Positions 30,400 to 41,602 of a stretch of DNA of 64,000 bases are shown here, in pieces. The first letter of the stretch is position 1. Each line of letters starts with the position of its first letter. Below the pieces are notes generated by a model. The model worked only from the letters and a program-made list of their open reading frames with translations. It was not told the DNA's origin and made no database searches. The position numbers and the translations under genes were made by a program. Location of the stretch: assembly GCA_033558025.1 (NCBI GenBank), contig JAUCEF010000006.1, positions 3,968,001 through 4,032,000 on the forward strand. Reading direction: 5' to 3'. Source of the stretch: Phytophthora sp. 'mugwort'. Its lineage: Eukaryota > Oomycota > Peronosporomycetes > Peronosporales > Peronosporaceae.

Positions 30400-30930
30400 A
30401 GCCAACGGAGGGGCAGATTGCAATGCCGATAGCGTGGCGATGTCAAAGTGAGCGTGATGAGCGTCTGAAAATCGCACGGCAGCGATACTGGGAGCTTGTC
30501 AGCACGGATCAGGCTGTCCTTCTGGCAGGTGACAGAGCTTAAAGTCATTGCGACCGCTGGACTCCATGATCTGCAACATGACCATCTGCAAAGTCAGGAA
30601 CGTCTTGTCCAGTGTCAAGGGCCGCTTGGATGCGACGCTGGTTCTCACGATCGTTGACAGGAACCTCGGTCACACGCTTGCACAGCTCCGCGCGATCCGG
30701 ATTCTTCCTTCCCCGGGCGCTCGTGCGAGACTTAACTACAGCAGCGACTCAGGGGCCCATCGCGCCGACCCCTCGTTTCCAGATGCGTCCTACAGAGAAG
30801 CCGCTTAGCTGAAAGTAGGCCGCATTTTGGATGATGTCTCCGCGCTTGAGCACACCATTAATACTTCGAAGGAGCAGGTACTCCCAACAGCCTGGCCCTC
30901 TTCATCGATGGCTTCCATCTTAGACACAAC
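30400..30930 (-). pseudogene. Tc1/mariner-like transposase remnant, internally deleted
   Basis: Minus-strand frames show VLKRGDIIQNAAYFQLSGFS and GRIWKRG, an N-terminal helix-turn-helix region, then ARGRKNPDRAELCKRVTEVP and NRENQRRIQAAL. Directly after this the sequence jumps to LDKTFLTLQMVMLQIMESSG and NDFKLCHLPEG, which in oomycete mariner-like transposases I know belong to the C-terminal region. The DDE catalytic core in between is missing. Two frameshifts and stops are also present. Termini were not found. Confidence 0.45.
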
Positions 30931-30970
30931 TGATTATGCAAAGTGAGGGAGGGAACGGAGGGAGGTAGGA

Positions 30971-31012
30971 GGCGGGAGGGATCTGAAGGCGGGAGGGATC
31001 TGAAGGCGGGAG
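30971..31012 (+). repeat. Short tandem repeat, 17-bp unit
   Basis: GGCGGGAGGGATCTGAA occurs twice in tandem (30971-30987, 30988-31004), followed by a partial third copy (GGCGGGAGA). Confidence 0.85.
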
Positions 31013-31453
31013 ATTCAAAATTCAAAATCTGATCCCTTTTGCAAGGGTATCGCTTCTGTGTGAGTTGTAATTTGATTGGAAATGTGCAGTAGTTTCCTCA
31101 CGGAGGTAGGTAATGGAAAAACTAGTAGTAGTAGCTTTCAGAGTGAAAGTTACGCTTACTATTATTAGTTTTTATATTATTTATTTTTATTATTTTATAA
31201 AAATTGGAGGGTACTGTTACTATTATTAAATTATAATAATTGCACATTTTTGTGACGTTGGTCGCGTCATGGCAAGTGCTTCCGATCATCGGCAGTGGCA
31301 TCCTATCAAGGCGATCATGCGCCCACCTATATGCAATCAAGGACGGGTGGAAGAACGCAATGGTGGCCAGGAGAAAAGGGGGCTGGTATTTGAAGAATGC
31401 GAATTTGCAGCAGCTACATGTGGGGCTGGTGGAGATCAGCAGCATCGGACCGT
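31013..31453. other. AT-rich intergenic region
   Basis: 441 bases, with a very AT-rich stretch at about 31150-31240. No gene seen; the right part probably holds the 3' UTR of the H-protein gene. Confidence 0.4.
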
Positions 31454-32145
31454 TTAATGCTCCTCGTTCTCACAGTGCTCCTTGTACGCGGCCTCGTCCA
31501 GCAGGTCGTCCAGGTCCGACACGTCGTCGAGCTGCACCAACACATCAGCACAAACTATAACCTCATTATAACTGCAAACTACAACGCACCTCCAGCTTGA
31601 TGAACCAGCCGCCAGTCATGGCCTCGTCGTTCACGAGGTTCGGGCTCTCAGCCAGGTCCTGCATAAGCAATAGCACCGTCAGTGAGCAGCATAACCTCAT
31701 TCCAAGTCCTTTCATCTCCTACGCACCTCGTTCACAGCCGTGACCGTGCCCGAAGCGGGCGTGTACACGTCGCTGGCGGCCTTAACAGACTCCACGGCGC
31801 CGAACGGGTCGCTTCACATCCAATGATATGCAAAAACGTCAGGATTCAATAGCTCCGCAGCTACAAGCCAGCAATGTTTGCAGACAATACATACCCCTTT
31901 GCGAGCTTGTCACCCACCGAAGGAAGGTCCACGTACACAACGTCACCCAGCGAGTTCTGAGCAAAGTCGGTGATTCCGATAGTTCCCTCCTTGCCGTTGA
32001 GCGTCACGTACTCGTGCTGCGGCGTGTACTTGGTCGAGAAGAAAGAGAAACCTGCGGAGCGCTGCGAGGCTGCGCGCCAGGACGCGGGGGTGGCCGTGTT
32101 AAGAGCACGTGTACGGAGAGTCTGCGAGAGGACGCGAAGAGCCAT
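31454..32145 (-). CDS. GCSH: Glycine cleavage system H protein, mitochondrial
   Basis: Minus-strand exons 31895-32145, 31727-31811, 31590-31658 and 31454-31531 give 160 residues. The H protein carries the aminomethyl group between P, T and L proteins of the mitochondrial glycine cleavage complex on a lipoyl-lysine. An Arg/Ser/Ala presequence ([18 protein letters not shown]) precedes [20 protein letters not shown]. The lipoylated Lys is Lys94 in [15 protein letters not shown], and [17 protein letters not shown] plus [14 protein letters not shown] complete the family. The ATG at 32145 was preferred to one at 32250 because it gives a normal mitochondrial presequence. Confidence 0.94.
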
Positions 32146-32344
32146 TGGATATGAAAAGATGAGCTTCGCGGTGCCTTCCAAATGTCGAGTGAAGCTCGCC
32201 AAGTCAGACTTGGTGGTCCCGCCATGTGGTGTGGTCCACATCTGAGTCACCTAATTAAACTAGGACCATACATTAAACACGTCTATTGAGCAACCAGATT
32301 GGTGCTACTGTATTGACGTTTGCGGCTCCGAAGCCAGTGGTTGA

Positions 32345-34329
32345 ATGCCAATCATGTTGATGCGCTTCGCTCTCGTGCGTCCTGTGAGGCGTCAAGCTCT
32401 GCGCAGCTCCTTCTGTCGCGGCCTGGCTGCTCCTGCTGACGGCGCCGATGATGGCACCGCATCGAGGAGTCGCTGGGATAATCTGTTCGCCGACACTGCG
32501 CCCGCCAAGCTAGTCAAGCGGAAGGTGGCCATCGTGGGCGGCTACATGGGCACGGGCTACCACGGTCTTCAGCTGAACGAGGATGTGGACACCATCGAGG
32601 ACGAGATCCGCTGTGCCATCTTCCAGGCTGGCGCCATGCGCGAGTCCAACTTCGAGGACCTGGGCAAGATTGACTGGGCGCGCAGCAGCCGCACGGATAA
32701 GGGCGTGCACGCTAGTTGCATCGTGGTACGTGCTGCAATCAGCACAAGGGATAGGAGGCTGTGGCGATGAAGATCTAACGTTGTAATGTTGTTTTGATTG
32801 TTGCAGTTCTCTGGAAAGCTGCTGATTGACGAGGAGAACAAGGTGGACTCGCTCTCGGGTCGCGTCTACGGACTCAAGGAGGCGCTGAACGCTGCGCTGC
32901 CCAAAAGCATCCGCGTGTTTTCCTGCACGAGAGTGAACAAGCGCTTTTCAGCGCGCAAGAACTGCGTGATGCGCGAGTACGAGTACTTTATGCCTCTTTC
33001 GTTCCTGAAAAACAGCCTAATCGGATCAGACGCAGCGGACTTTGACATGGATGAAGCTGCCGCCGAGTTCTGCCGTGCGATGCGTCGTTACGAGGGAGTG
33101 CATGACTTTCACAACTTCACGCGCTCGAGATCGTACTTTTACAAAATACAAGCGAAGAGGAAGCAGCTTCAGGCACAAAACCGAAGGAACGCGGCTGAGG
33201 CCGAGGCGGTTGTCGACGAAGAAGCGGCGGAAGTTGATGATGGCGACGCCGTGGAGGAGGAGGAGGAATCCGTCCCCGACGACTACTCGGAGGAGTCGAG
33301 CCAGTTCGAAGACGAAGAGGGGCTAACTCGGAAGCTTCTGGCTCGTCATCGCCGTTCCATTTACTCGTGCTCGGGTAGTCTCGTTCCGGATCTTTATGGC
33401 GAGCCACACTTACGGGTACACATCGTCGGCCAGGCTTTTTTACTGAACCAGATCCGTTGCATGGTTGGTGGTGCTCTGGCTGTGGCGACGAAGGGCATGT
33501 CGCGCGTTGAGTTTGATGCTGCTTTATGTAAGATGCGTCCGTTGCGTGTTTGTCTACATTATTTCTAATTTGTGTACGATGTTTTTTTTTATGAATATTA
33601 TCGCAGTGACGAACCATATTGTGCGCGTTCCAATCGCTCCGGCGGAGGGACTTGTTCTTCTTAGCAGTTCATTCGGAGGAAAGCTTCACACCGTCTCGTT
33701 GTACGATGACCAGAACACAGTTCTCGCGAAAGAGCGCAAGGATCTGGTGCACCGAGTTCTCTTGAATCGTCGCGAGGATGAGGAGATGAGAAAGTTCCGC
33801 GAGGAGGTGATCTACAAGGAGGTCGCTAGCAGCTGGAATAAGGAGGAAATGAGGAATCGCTGGCGCGCTTACCTCGAGCGCTGTTACGAATCCAACGAAC
33901 GTCTTGACGAAGACAAGCTGTCTGCCGCGCTGTGCGAGCTGGAGCAAACCAAGCTCGCAATAAAGAACAAAAATCAAGCGTTCGTTGAGCAAAACCGAGT
34001 AGAGCTCGCTAAGAATGGGCGTCAGGGCGCGTTGCTGCCGAAGCAGTTCACCACGAAGCTCTGCGTTCGATACAGCGTGGCCCCGGGTATCTTCACATCG
34101 GACCTGCGTCGTGCGGTTACAAGGGTAAGTCTCGCTGAGCTTCGAAGTGTGGAAACATTGATTGCAGTGCTCTAAACGCGTGTCTTTATACTGACTGCTA
34201 CAGCATTTGAAGACCGGCAAGATCCCACTCGACGCGGACGACGAACAGATCATGGCCTTTATCGACAGCTTCGGACCGGAGACTCTCGCCAACGAGGGTC
34301 GCAAGCTGCGTCTCAGCATCCGAACGTGA
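32345..34329 (+). CDS. PUS1: PUS1-like tRNA pseudouridine synthase
   Basis: Exons 32345-32725, 32807-33527, 33607-34124 and 34204-34329 give 581 residues. It belongs to the TruA family, which isomerises uridines in tRNA (and some mRNA/snRNA). Visible are VAIVGGYMGTGYHGLQ (RNA-binding start of the fold), the catalytic Asp118 in SRTDKGVHA, NKRFSARKNCVMREYEYFMP, the thumb segment EGVHDFHNFTRS and LRVHIVGQAFLLNQIRCMVG. The extra ~110-residue acidic insert after YKIQAKRK (EEAAEVDDGDAVEEEEE) and the helical C-terminal extension are as in PUS1/PUSL rather than bacterial TruA. An Arg-rich N-terminus (MLMRFALVRPVRRQALRSS) suggests a mitochondrial isoform from this start. Confidence 0.9.
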
Positions 34330-34477
34330 TGTAAAGTAGCCGCAGTAGACGTATAGAGCGCTTCATAGACAGCAGGAAGTATGTCAATGATGTAGCCATC
34401 CCGCTAGTTAGTTCGATCGGATTGGCTTGTTTTTCAACCAATCCGGTCCCACTCAAGAATATCGGCGCCTTCTCCCT

Positions 34478-34497
34478 TTGTCATTCTCGAACGACGT
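34478..34497 (+). promoter_or_regulatory. Possible oomycete-type initiator upstream of UFD1
   Basis: TTTGTCATTCTCGAACG, about 40 bases before the UFD1 ATG, partly matches the oomycete initiator core TCATTYYNCA known from Phytophthora promoters. The match is incomplete (GA where CA is expected). Confidence 0.22.
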
Positions 34498-34523
34498 CAG
34501 CAGCACGATACACACTTGCTAGC

Positions 34524-36170
34524 ATGGTGCGGACGACTCGCCCTTGTTATATTTCCTCAAATCCCCGCTACTAACTCGCGACCTTCATACTGTCCGCAGT
34601 TCGGCGGCTTCGGTGGAGACGGTAATCCCTTCGGTGTGCAGTTCAACTTCGGCGACTTCCCTCAGCGGTACGTGTGACGGCCTCAGTCTGGCGTATCTTA
34701 CCAAATACTAACCATTTAGCGTTATACTGCTGGATGTGCAGCTTCGACGAGCATTACCGGGTCTACCCCGTGTCTTTCTGCGACAAGGCACACCTGGAAG
34801 ATGGCGACAAGAGTGCGTCACTGGCTTTTAGACTAAAACAAACGTTTTCCTGTTATCGGAGTGGACTGACGGTGCTCTGCTGGTTGTGCTTGGTAGTTTT
34901 GTTGCCTCCTTCTGCACTTGAGACGCTGGGTGCGTGCGCGTTTGATGAAGTGGTTATGGATGGAGAGAGTGATGACACTTACTCTTTTCTTTTTGTTCTT
35001 GCAGCCCGTCTACACATTGAGTACCCGATGCTGTTCAAGGTGATTAACGAAGGAGTGGAACGCTCGTCGCACTGTGGTGTGTTAGAGTTCAGTGCCCCCG
35101 AGGGAAGCTGCTACATGCCGTACTGGGTACGTTTCCCGGGCTTTTGTTTTTGCGATGTTTGCTGTCCGTTGCTGACTCAATTGACACTTTTCTCGTATGT
35201 CCAGATGATGCAAAACCTTTTCGTGCAAGAGGGCGGAATCCTCAATATTCAGAATGTTTCGCTCCCCAAAGCGACATTCGTGAAGCTGCGGCCACAGTCG
35301 CAGGATTTCCTGGACATCTCCAACCCGCGCGCAGTGTACGTTTGTCTGCGTCTGAGTGACAAATCTGATGCTATGTATTAACCTATTAACTAATTTCTTG
35401 CATGCAGTCTGGAAGGCTCTCTTCGAAAATTTTCGTGTATGACGGTCGGCGACACAATCTGCCTAAAGTACAACAACAAGAACTACATGCTGGACGTGCG
35501 TGAGGTTAAGCCCGCGCCTGCTGCCTGCATCATTGAGACGGATTGTGAGGTAGATTTCGATCCTCCGGCCGACTACGTTCCACCCGTGCCTTCGTCTCCG
35601 GCAGCATCGGCACCTCCCGCGGCGCCGTCGGATATTCCTTATGGAGGTAAGGTGCCTCGTCCATTGACTCCCAGTATGTTAGAATTAACATCAGGTATGT
35701 ACGTGTATTGAACCGCAGGCGTTCCAACAATGAAGGCAGAAGATGTGAAGCCAGCTCACCTTGGTGGCGCTGGTTTTGGCAGCGGGTTGCGACTTAAGAA
35801 GAGTGGCGAAAAGAGCTCCACAGACGCATCTGCACTACGCGCCGCCCGCTTACGAAAGTACGAGGCATTCCACGGTACAGGTCACTCGCTCGGTGGAAAG
35901 ACGTCCACATTCAGCAGCTCTACGACAGGCGGCGCTCGTGTGGGAGTAAGCAGCAACGCTGGCTACGCTCTCAGCGGAAGCAATAGCCTTAGCAGCAGCA
36001 ATGGCGGTATAGCCACAACTTCTAAAGCTGAACACGCAATGGGCCATCGTCTTAATGGTGAAGCCGTGAGTTTGGCTGATGAAGAGGAAACGGAAGATGA
36101 GGAAATGAAACAGAGTGACGAGCACAAGGGGGTGGTTCCGTTTCAAGGCCAAGGCCGGCGGCTGAGATAG
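34524..36170 (+). CDS. UFD1: UFD1, ubiquitin fusion degradation protein 1
   Basis: Exons 34524-34526, 34600-34667, 34742-34812, 35005-35126, 35205-35335, 35408-35646 and 35719-36170 give 361 residues. UFD1 pairs with NPL4 as the ubiquitin-binding adaptor of the p97/CDC48 segregase. Family segments in order: [104 protein letters not shown] and [15 protein letters not shown]. The C-terminal ~140 residues are Ser/Gly-rich and disordered, with the conserved-type [10 protein letters not shown] end. As modelled the first coding exon is the ATG alone, followed by a 73-base intron with an ACTAAC branch site. Confidence 0.92.
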
Positions 36171-36434
36171 ATGTACAAGCAGAAAGAGGCACGTAGCAGA
36201 ACTTTTGACGACGAAGGTTTCAAGTTATTGAGCTACTCGGCTCCCGTACATCAGTCACGAATGATTATCTCCACGATTTCATTTCTCGCTCTCGGTCACA
36301 TAAAGGCACGACAGGTTGCAAGACGTCGACTCGTCCTGTAGATTAACGCGAGGCGTGTTCTGGCTTCTTAGGAGCAGTGAACCAGCTCGCGTCTTGGTGC
36401 ACAAAACGAAACTAACCTGCCACATCGTAGCTGC

Positions 36435-37472
36435 CTACTTTTCAGCTAGCGTGACCAGGATACCCGACGTGATTTTCGTGCGTCGAATCAACCCACAGCC
36501 CTCCATTTCAGCTAGATGAAACTCCAGTTGAAAGTGCGAGTGCTTCAGTTTGGGTTTCTTCAGCTGTTGCTCGTGCATCTCGTTGTATTTCGTGCGCTTG
36601 AGCGTGCCCATGATAAGTGTTCGTGTCTTCTTAATCGCTAATATCAGCTTTCCTATCCCGGGGATAGAAAACGAGTACGCCTCGTCGTCCAGCCGAGTCG
36701 TCGTTAGCAAGAACCCAAGCCGTTGAATCCGCCTAGCAATTAAATTCACGCGTCACGCGTTAGTTTCGCTCAATTACAAACCCACAAGTCACGTAGATGT
36801 ACCCGATCATAGCTCGAATCTCTAGTTCGCCCGCTGAGGCCCCAACTTCACTCATTCTCGATAACAACACTTTGAGCGGGGCAGTTGATAGCGAGGCAAG
36901 CTGTGGCAGCGCTCGCCCGAACGCAGCCGTCGCGTTCAACTTGGAAGAGATTTCGGTATCTCCCGGATGCTGGCGTAGCTGCTCACGAAATACATTCTCG
37001 TACTTTTTCATCTCAGCAATATAGTCCTCAGTACGTATAATCGCAGTGTCTTCCGAGCCCGTTGGAATCTTGAACGTCACCAACTTCCCTTCGCTTCGCA
37101 GTCGGTGCACCTGCAGACGACAACGATATCACAAGTAAATCAACCATAAGACTATCGTTGCATTAGTGCATAATGTACATTCTGGTCGACGAATGTGCGG
37201 TTCGGAAGGATTGTATATCTAGTACAGCATTTACGAATACTTCAGCCGCAGCGTGAATTTCCAGTGTATCTGTGTAATGATACTTACAGTTGGTGCCAGA
37301 CTACCACTGATGGCAGGCCAACTGCTGCAAACCCATCAGCGTTGCGATTGAGCAGCAGCTGAATGGAGGCCATGACGTCGTCGAGGAGCTCGGCAGAATC
37401 GCCCCATTCCCCATCGTCTTCCTCGATTGCGGCCGCAGCGACAGCGCGTTTGCGCTTGTGTCGGCGAAGCAT
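36435..37472 (-). CDS. STK19: STK19 homologue (winged-helix protein)
   Basis: Minus-strand exons 37288-37472, 37179-37218 (only 40 bases), 36803-37110 and 36435-36732 join to 276 residues. The match to the STK19 family runs through the spliced protein: YTILPNRTFVDQN joined to VHRLRSEGKLVTFKIPTG, EDTAIIRTEDY, then GFLLTTTRLDDEAYSFSIPG, GKLILAIKKTRTLIMGTLKR and GCGLIRRTKITSGILVTL. Human STK19, once called a kinase, is a winged-helix DNA-binding factor of transcription-coupled repair; no kinase motifs are present here either. A basic N-terminus (RRHKRKRAV) may be a nuclear signal. Head-to-head/tail position: it converges on UFD1 with 264 bases between. Confidence 0.82.
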
Positions 37473-37641
37473 TGTCAGTTTTTATTGGTTACAAAAGGAG
37501 TTTAGTGATTACCGTAACAGTGATGTCAAAGAATACCCAACATATCCACATACTGAGCTCAACTGTGCTTAATTTTCAATATTTGTTCTGGAAGAATGGG
37601 CTTGGAGATGAAGGATGCAGCAGCAGAAAATTGATAGTCGC

Positions 37642-39278
37642 TTAGCGAAAACTGTCATCAATGTGCTTCTTGAACTTCAGTTTGGCTGTCATCCAGGACA
37701 TGTCTTCGTTCGTATCATCATCGTCGTCGTCATCTTCCATAACCTGGCCGTGGTAGCTTTCCGCTCCAGTCTCTTTGGTTTTACTTGAACATTGGGATTT
37801 CGCTGGATCGGTCTTCTCGGTGTTCACATCGATTAGTGTCGCCTGGAATTTCCTGAGTTTCAAAAGCGTATCTTGCTCTCGGGCGGTGCGATTGCTAACT
37901 TTCTTTCGCTGCAAGAACTTTTGTCGCTGCTGTTGCAGTGGCGTGAGCATGTCCTGGAAGGCTCGATCTTTCTCCAGCTTCGTTGCTTCTTCTCCCATTA
38001 ACAGTGGGACAGCTTTCTTCGACTTTCGCAGCTCCTCGCGTAACTTAGCATACTCCTCTCGATTTTTTTTCTTGTCGTTCGATCCTGTAGCAACCTTCTC
38101 AGTTTTTGCCGTCTCGCTGGCGACTTCACTCTCTTTGCTGGAAATATCCTGATTCTGGGTGTGTTTATTTACAGCAGCCACTGCTGCTTTCACGCTTGAT
38201 TGCAACCCCTCTTTCTTTTCATCACTTGCTGCATCACTCGTTTCTGCGACTCTTTGCAACACTTTGGCATCCACTTCTGACTTAAGCTTGCAGTCGTCCA
38301 ACAGGTCATGGCTACTTACCATCGTCTTCGCTTTCTTCTTCTTAGATTTCTTAACCCCAGCATTAATTTCTTTCTGGAAAGCCTCCTCTTCGTCTCCGAA
38401 CGAAAGCAGCTTCAAGTCTTTCGTTGCCTTGCGTTCGCGCTTCTTTTTCTTCTGAACATCCTCCTCGCTTGTTGTTTCCTTACGCTTGACAGCTCTATTC
38501 GCCGCATATGTAGAAAGTGATCAGCTTCCGAAGCCAATAGCACTACCCATCGCAGCCAGAGTGAACTTACCGTGGCACAATGTCCTCGAACGGATTCCAG
38601 AGCACTTCAACGCTTATCAGTTTCGGCGGGTTGGTAGGGCGGTCTTGCGCGTCCGTCTCCAAATCGCCCACACTCAACAAATTGAAGATCGTGTTGCCAG
38701 TCACCTAAAAGCGAAGACAAAATACAAAGAACGAACAATCAGTAACAACTCGTAGTTAACAACTATTGTACACCTCCAAGCAAGCATTTACCTTGCCAAA
38801 AATGGTGTGTTTCTTGTCCAAAAAGTCGCAGGCATCGAGTGTGAAGAAAAACTGCGAGTAGTTGGTGTTGGGTTTGTTCTCGTTGGCCATGGCCAACAGT
38901 CCGCGATGGTTGAATTTCAGCCTCGAGTGGAACTCATCGATGAATGCACCTCCATAGATGCTCTCTCCTCCTTTGCCGGTGCCCGTGGGGTCTCCTCCCT
39001 GCACCATGAAGCCGGCTATGATGCGATGGAAAATCGTCTGGTCATAGTACTGTCATTTGAAACGATGGACGGAATTTAGAACACAATGTCTCACAAAATG
39101 TCTTACATCATACACATAAAATCAATACGGATCGTACACCCTCCAGACAGAGCTGCACAAAGTTACGGCACGCCTTGGGTGCCTGCTGTGGCCACAGTTC
39201 CACATCCACGTCCCCGAAGCTCGTGTGAAGCAGCACCTTGCCTTCCGTGCTGGGCTCCGTGATATAGATATTTGACAT
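37642..39278 (-). CDS. CWC27: CWC27 spliceosomal cyclophilin
   Basis: Minus-strand exons 39138-39278, 38792-39049, 38571-38704 and 37642-38494 give 461 residues. The cyclophilin domain fills the first ~175 residues: [82 protein letters not shown] and [17 protein letters not shown]. The following [21 protein letters not shown] and [11 protein letters not shown] are specific to CWC27 (NY-CO-10/SDCCAG10), a component of activated spliceosomes in which the active site is partly altered. The C-terminal 250 residues are Lys/Glu-rich helix with the SSHDLL motif and an Asp run. The ATG at 39278 is the family start. Confidence 0.94.
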
Positions 39279-39450
39279 GTTGACGTTAGTTGCACAATGA
39301 CTGGTACCGTAAAACCTGTGCGCAATATTAGCCAATCAGACGCCTGCGATTTTGGCATTTGCCATTATCGGCAGCTCCAAACATTGGTGGCCACGGCTCG
39401 ATAAACTAAGGCACCCGTCCAGCAAAGCTCAGTCATTTTTCCAGCTCTTC

Positions 39451-40157
39451 ATGGGTCGCACATGAGTAAGCGGCGATGGAAGCCACCGCGCTCGGCAGAA
39501 CAAGCGCTTTAGACGATAACGAGTTCCGCTTCCATGTCATTCAGCACTCTGCTTCTCAGGGCGTGCCCTGTGCTCTCTACCCGAAGGTCAGGGTTAACTC
39601 GCGTAAGACCAAGCGCAAGAGCGTCTATTTGCGGCAGATGCGCCGACAAGCTTAAGAAGGCCGAAAAGACCAGGTCGTCCTGCGCGCTGCGCAAGCTCAG
39701 GCCTGAATGAAGTGCTACTGTGCTCTCAACTGAGACGGAGGCCCAGCTTGTCCGCTGGGACAACGCCGACCGAGCAGATGGGGTGCCTGTCATAGCTCTA
39801 ATGCTCCAACTCAAGTTCCAGAAGTATACGTCAGCACCTGGTATACCGCGCGGCGTCTTCACCGGCGCGTGGGCTTGGCGGGATGGCTTCTTGCGCTGCA
39901 ACGCGCTGCAGTTCCGTGCGCACCCACACCAGGGACAGAAGAACCCCGCTGATAGCGAACCTGTCGTTCGTGCTTTCAATACCAAGATGCGCGCAGCCAT
40001 GTACTATCTTGGCGTGGATGTATCCTTCAGCGCCGACCAAATGCCTGTTGTCCTTGAGTACGTGCCGTGCACGACGCTCACTAGGCGCGGGGCACGTACT
40101 TGGGTTGTTCCGTACATGAGGAAAGGACAAAGCGAGGATGACGAGCATGCTGCTTGA
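39451..40157 (+). pseudogene. Unrecognised repeat-derived coding remnant
   Basis: Several plus-strand frames read like one decayed protein: an early frame with DDNEFRFHVIQHSASQGV and YLRQMRRQA, then, after a shift, KKAEKTRSSCALRKLRPE, a stop, and a 145-codon open frame ending at 40157 (VIALMLQLKFQKYTSAP, GVFTGAWAWRDGFLRCNALQ, AAMYYLGVDVSFSADQM). A TCATTTTTCCA initiator-like sequence lies just upstream (39433). I do not recognise the family. The basic N-terminal part and the position at the edge of a repeat island suggest a transposon or retrogene, not a conserved host gene. Confidence 0.35.
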
Positions 40158-40960
40158 GCCCTCATTCGCCGAGAAGCGGGGGCGTTTTCGGTACTGAAGG
40201 GCCGACCATCAAGGTCGCAGCGACAAATGCAGATAACGTGGCGTTGCGACACAGGTTCGGCAAGCACCTCTGAAGTCAGGTCAAGAGCCTACCGGCCACA
40301 CATGGTATCCAGATTTACGCTATTAGTACGGGTTGGTGGAACGCGTGTGGTATTGCAGCACACACAAATTCGTCAGATGTGGATGCTAGGCAAGAAACAC
40401 AACAATACCTGAGCTGGTCGACCCTTGTTGGCCTGCGCTGGGTTACCCCAAGCGGTTCGGCCCTTCCGGGACAGTGGTGTCTCGCTTCCGCCGAGACCAA
40501 GTCCTCCAAGCCAGTCAATACACAGAGGTCAGCTGAACTGACTGCCTCTGGCTTAGATATCCCGTGTCCTCCGCTAAAGAGCTGACGACGGCGCGTTAGC
40601 CTTTTGACAGGTCGCCGAGAACAAAAGCTTCTCGGCTAGGAGTGTTACGGTACCCGGGCTAACAAAAGTACATTACACTTTAAGGCTAGTAAGCAACCTA
40701 CTTAGCTACCCCACTTGCTTTTTGGGATCGATTTGGGTCATGTGGACCCAAAAGTTGGGTACGAAGTATCCAATTGGTGTCGTCCATTTTCTCGAAAGTG
40801 GGTACCCTAAAAGACCCATTTAGTGTCCAGGAGGAAACTGATGGACGTCCCGAGACGTCTCTGGGCCGAGTTGGACATTTGCAGGCCTTTCCGATGGGGT
40901 TTATACAAAAAACAAGTATAACCCGATGAATCAGGTAGTGGTGAGCCACCTACTTCTAGT
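40158..40960. other. Repeat-island sequence without recognised gene
   Basis: About 800 bases with frames broken everywhere. TGTTACGGTACCCGGGCTAAC near 40640 resembles the start of an oomycete LTR, but no matching second copy, primer-binding site or polypurine tract was found. Confidence 0.25.
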
Positions 40961-41100
40961 GAGCTCAGATAGCTCAGCTGGTTAAGCATCCAGTGTCGGA
41001 CGGAAGCGGCCAGCGTTCAATCCCCGGGTCGACCAGACCTTTCGGATGATGGTTGGGATTTGGCCGCGAAGGTTGGGATATCTGGTCTTGTGACTGGACT
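40961..41100 (+). mobile_element. tRNA-headed SINE-like sequence
   Basis: TAGCTCAGCTGGTTAAGC (40970-40987) is a good A-box region and GCGTTCAATCCCC (41013-41025) a near-consensus B box, about 43 bases apart as in a tRNA gene. The sequence does not fold as an acceptor-paired tRNA, and unrelated sequence follows. That is the layout of a tRNA-derived SINE head; SINEs of this type are known from Phytophthora. The 3' end and target duplications were not identified. Confidence 0.45.
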
Positions 41101-41602
41101 GGTGGTCTTGGGGGCTACTGGGCGCCGTCTCATGGACTGTAGGCCTGGAAGCACGGTTAGACCCGGTAGTTCTTGAGACTGCTTGACCGGGCACTTCAGT
41201 AGGAGAGATGCGGGTTGTGGTTTAGAGGGGCAAAGCCTCCCAGTCATCATCACACTGGGCTTCTAGGCCTGGTAGTACGCGCGGCTCGAGAGTTTGGCGC
41301 CGCTCTAGACTTCGATCCAGAGAATAGTCCAGTGATGTCGTGCATGCCATAACACGCGTAAGCGTCTGTAGCGTGTCGCGTTCTCGCCTGCCTGTCCACC
41401 AACGTGGGGCCCCGCCTCGGTTCAAAACTCCACACCGCCTTCGGGTACAGCAGACATAAGGCAACGCCCGCTAAGCGACGGCAAGGGAGGAGCCGGGAAC
41501 TTGGCGTATGGGCGTGAAAGTGGTGGAGATTGAAGCCAGTAATGGCCGAGCACGCCGGCGGCGGATTGTAAGACATCAGGATGAAGCCTTGAGCTTGCGG
41601 CC
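41101..41602. other. Probable SINE body or LINE 3' flank
   Basis: About 500 bases between the tRNA-like head and the last stop of the minus-strand LINE. It likely contains the LINE 3' UTR (minus strand) and the SINE body. No gene seen. Confidence 0.3.

Noticed and set aside
40640..40700. Solo LTR start (TGTTACGG...)
   Set aside because: No paired end, target duplication or internal region was found.
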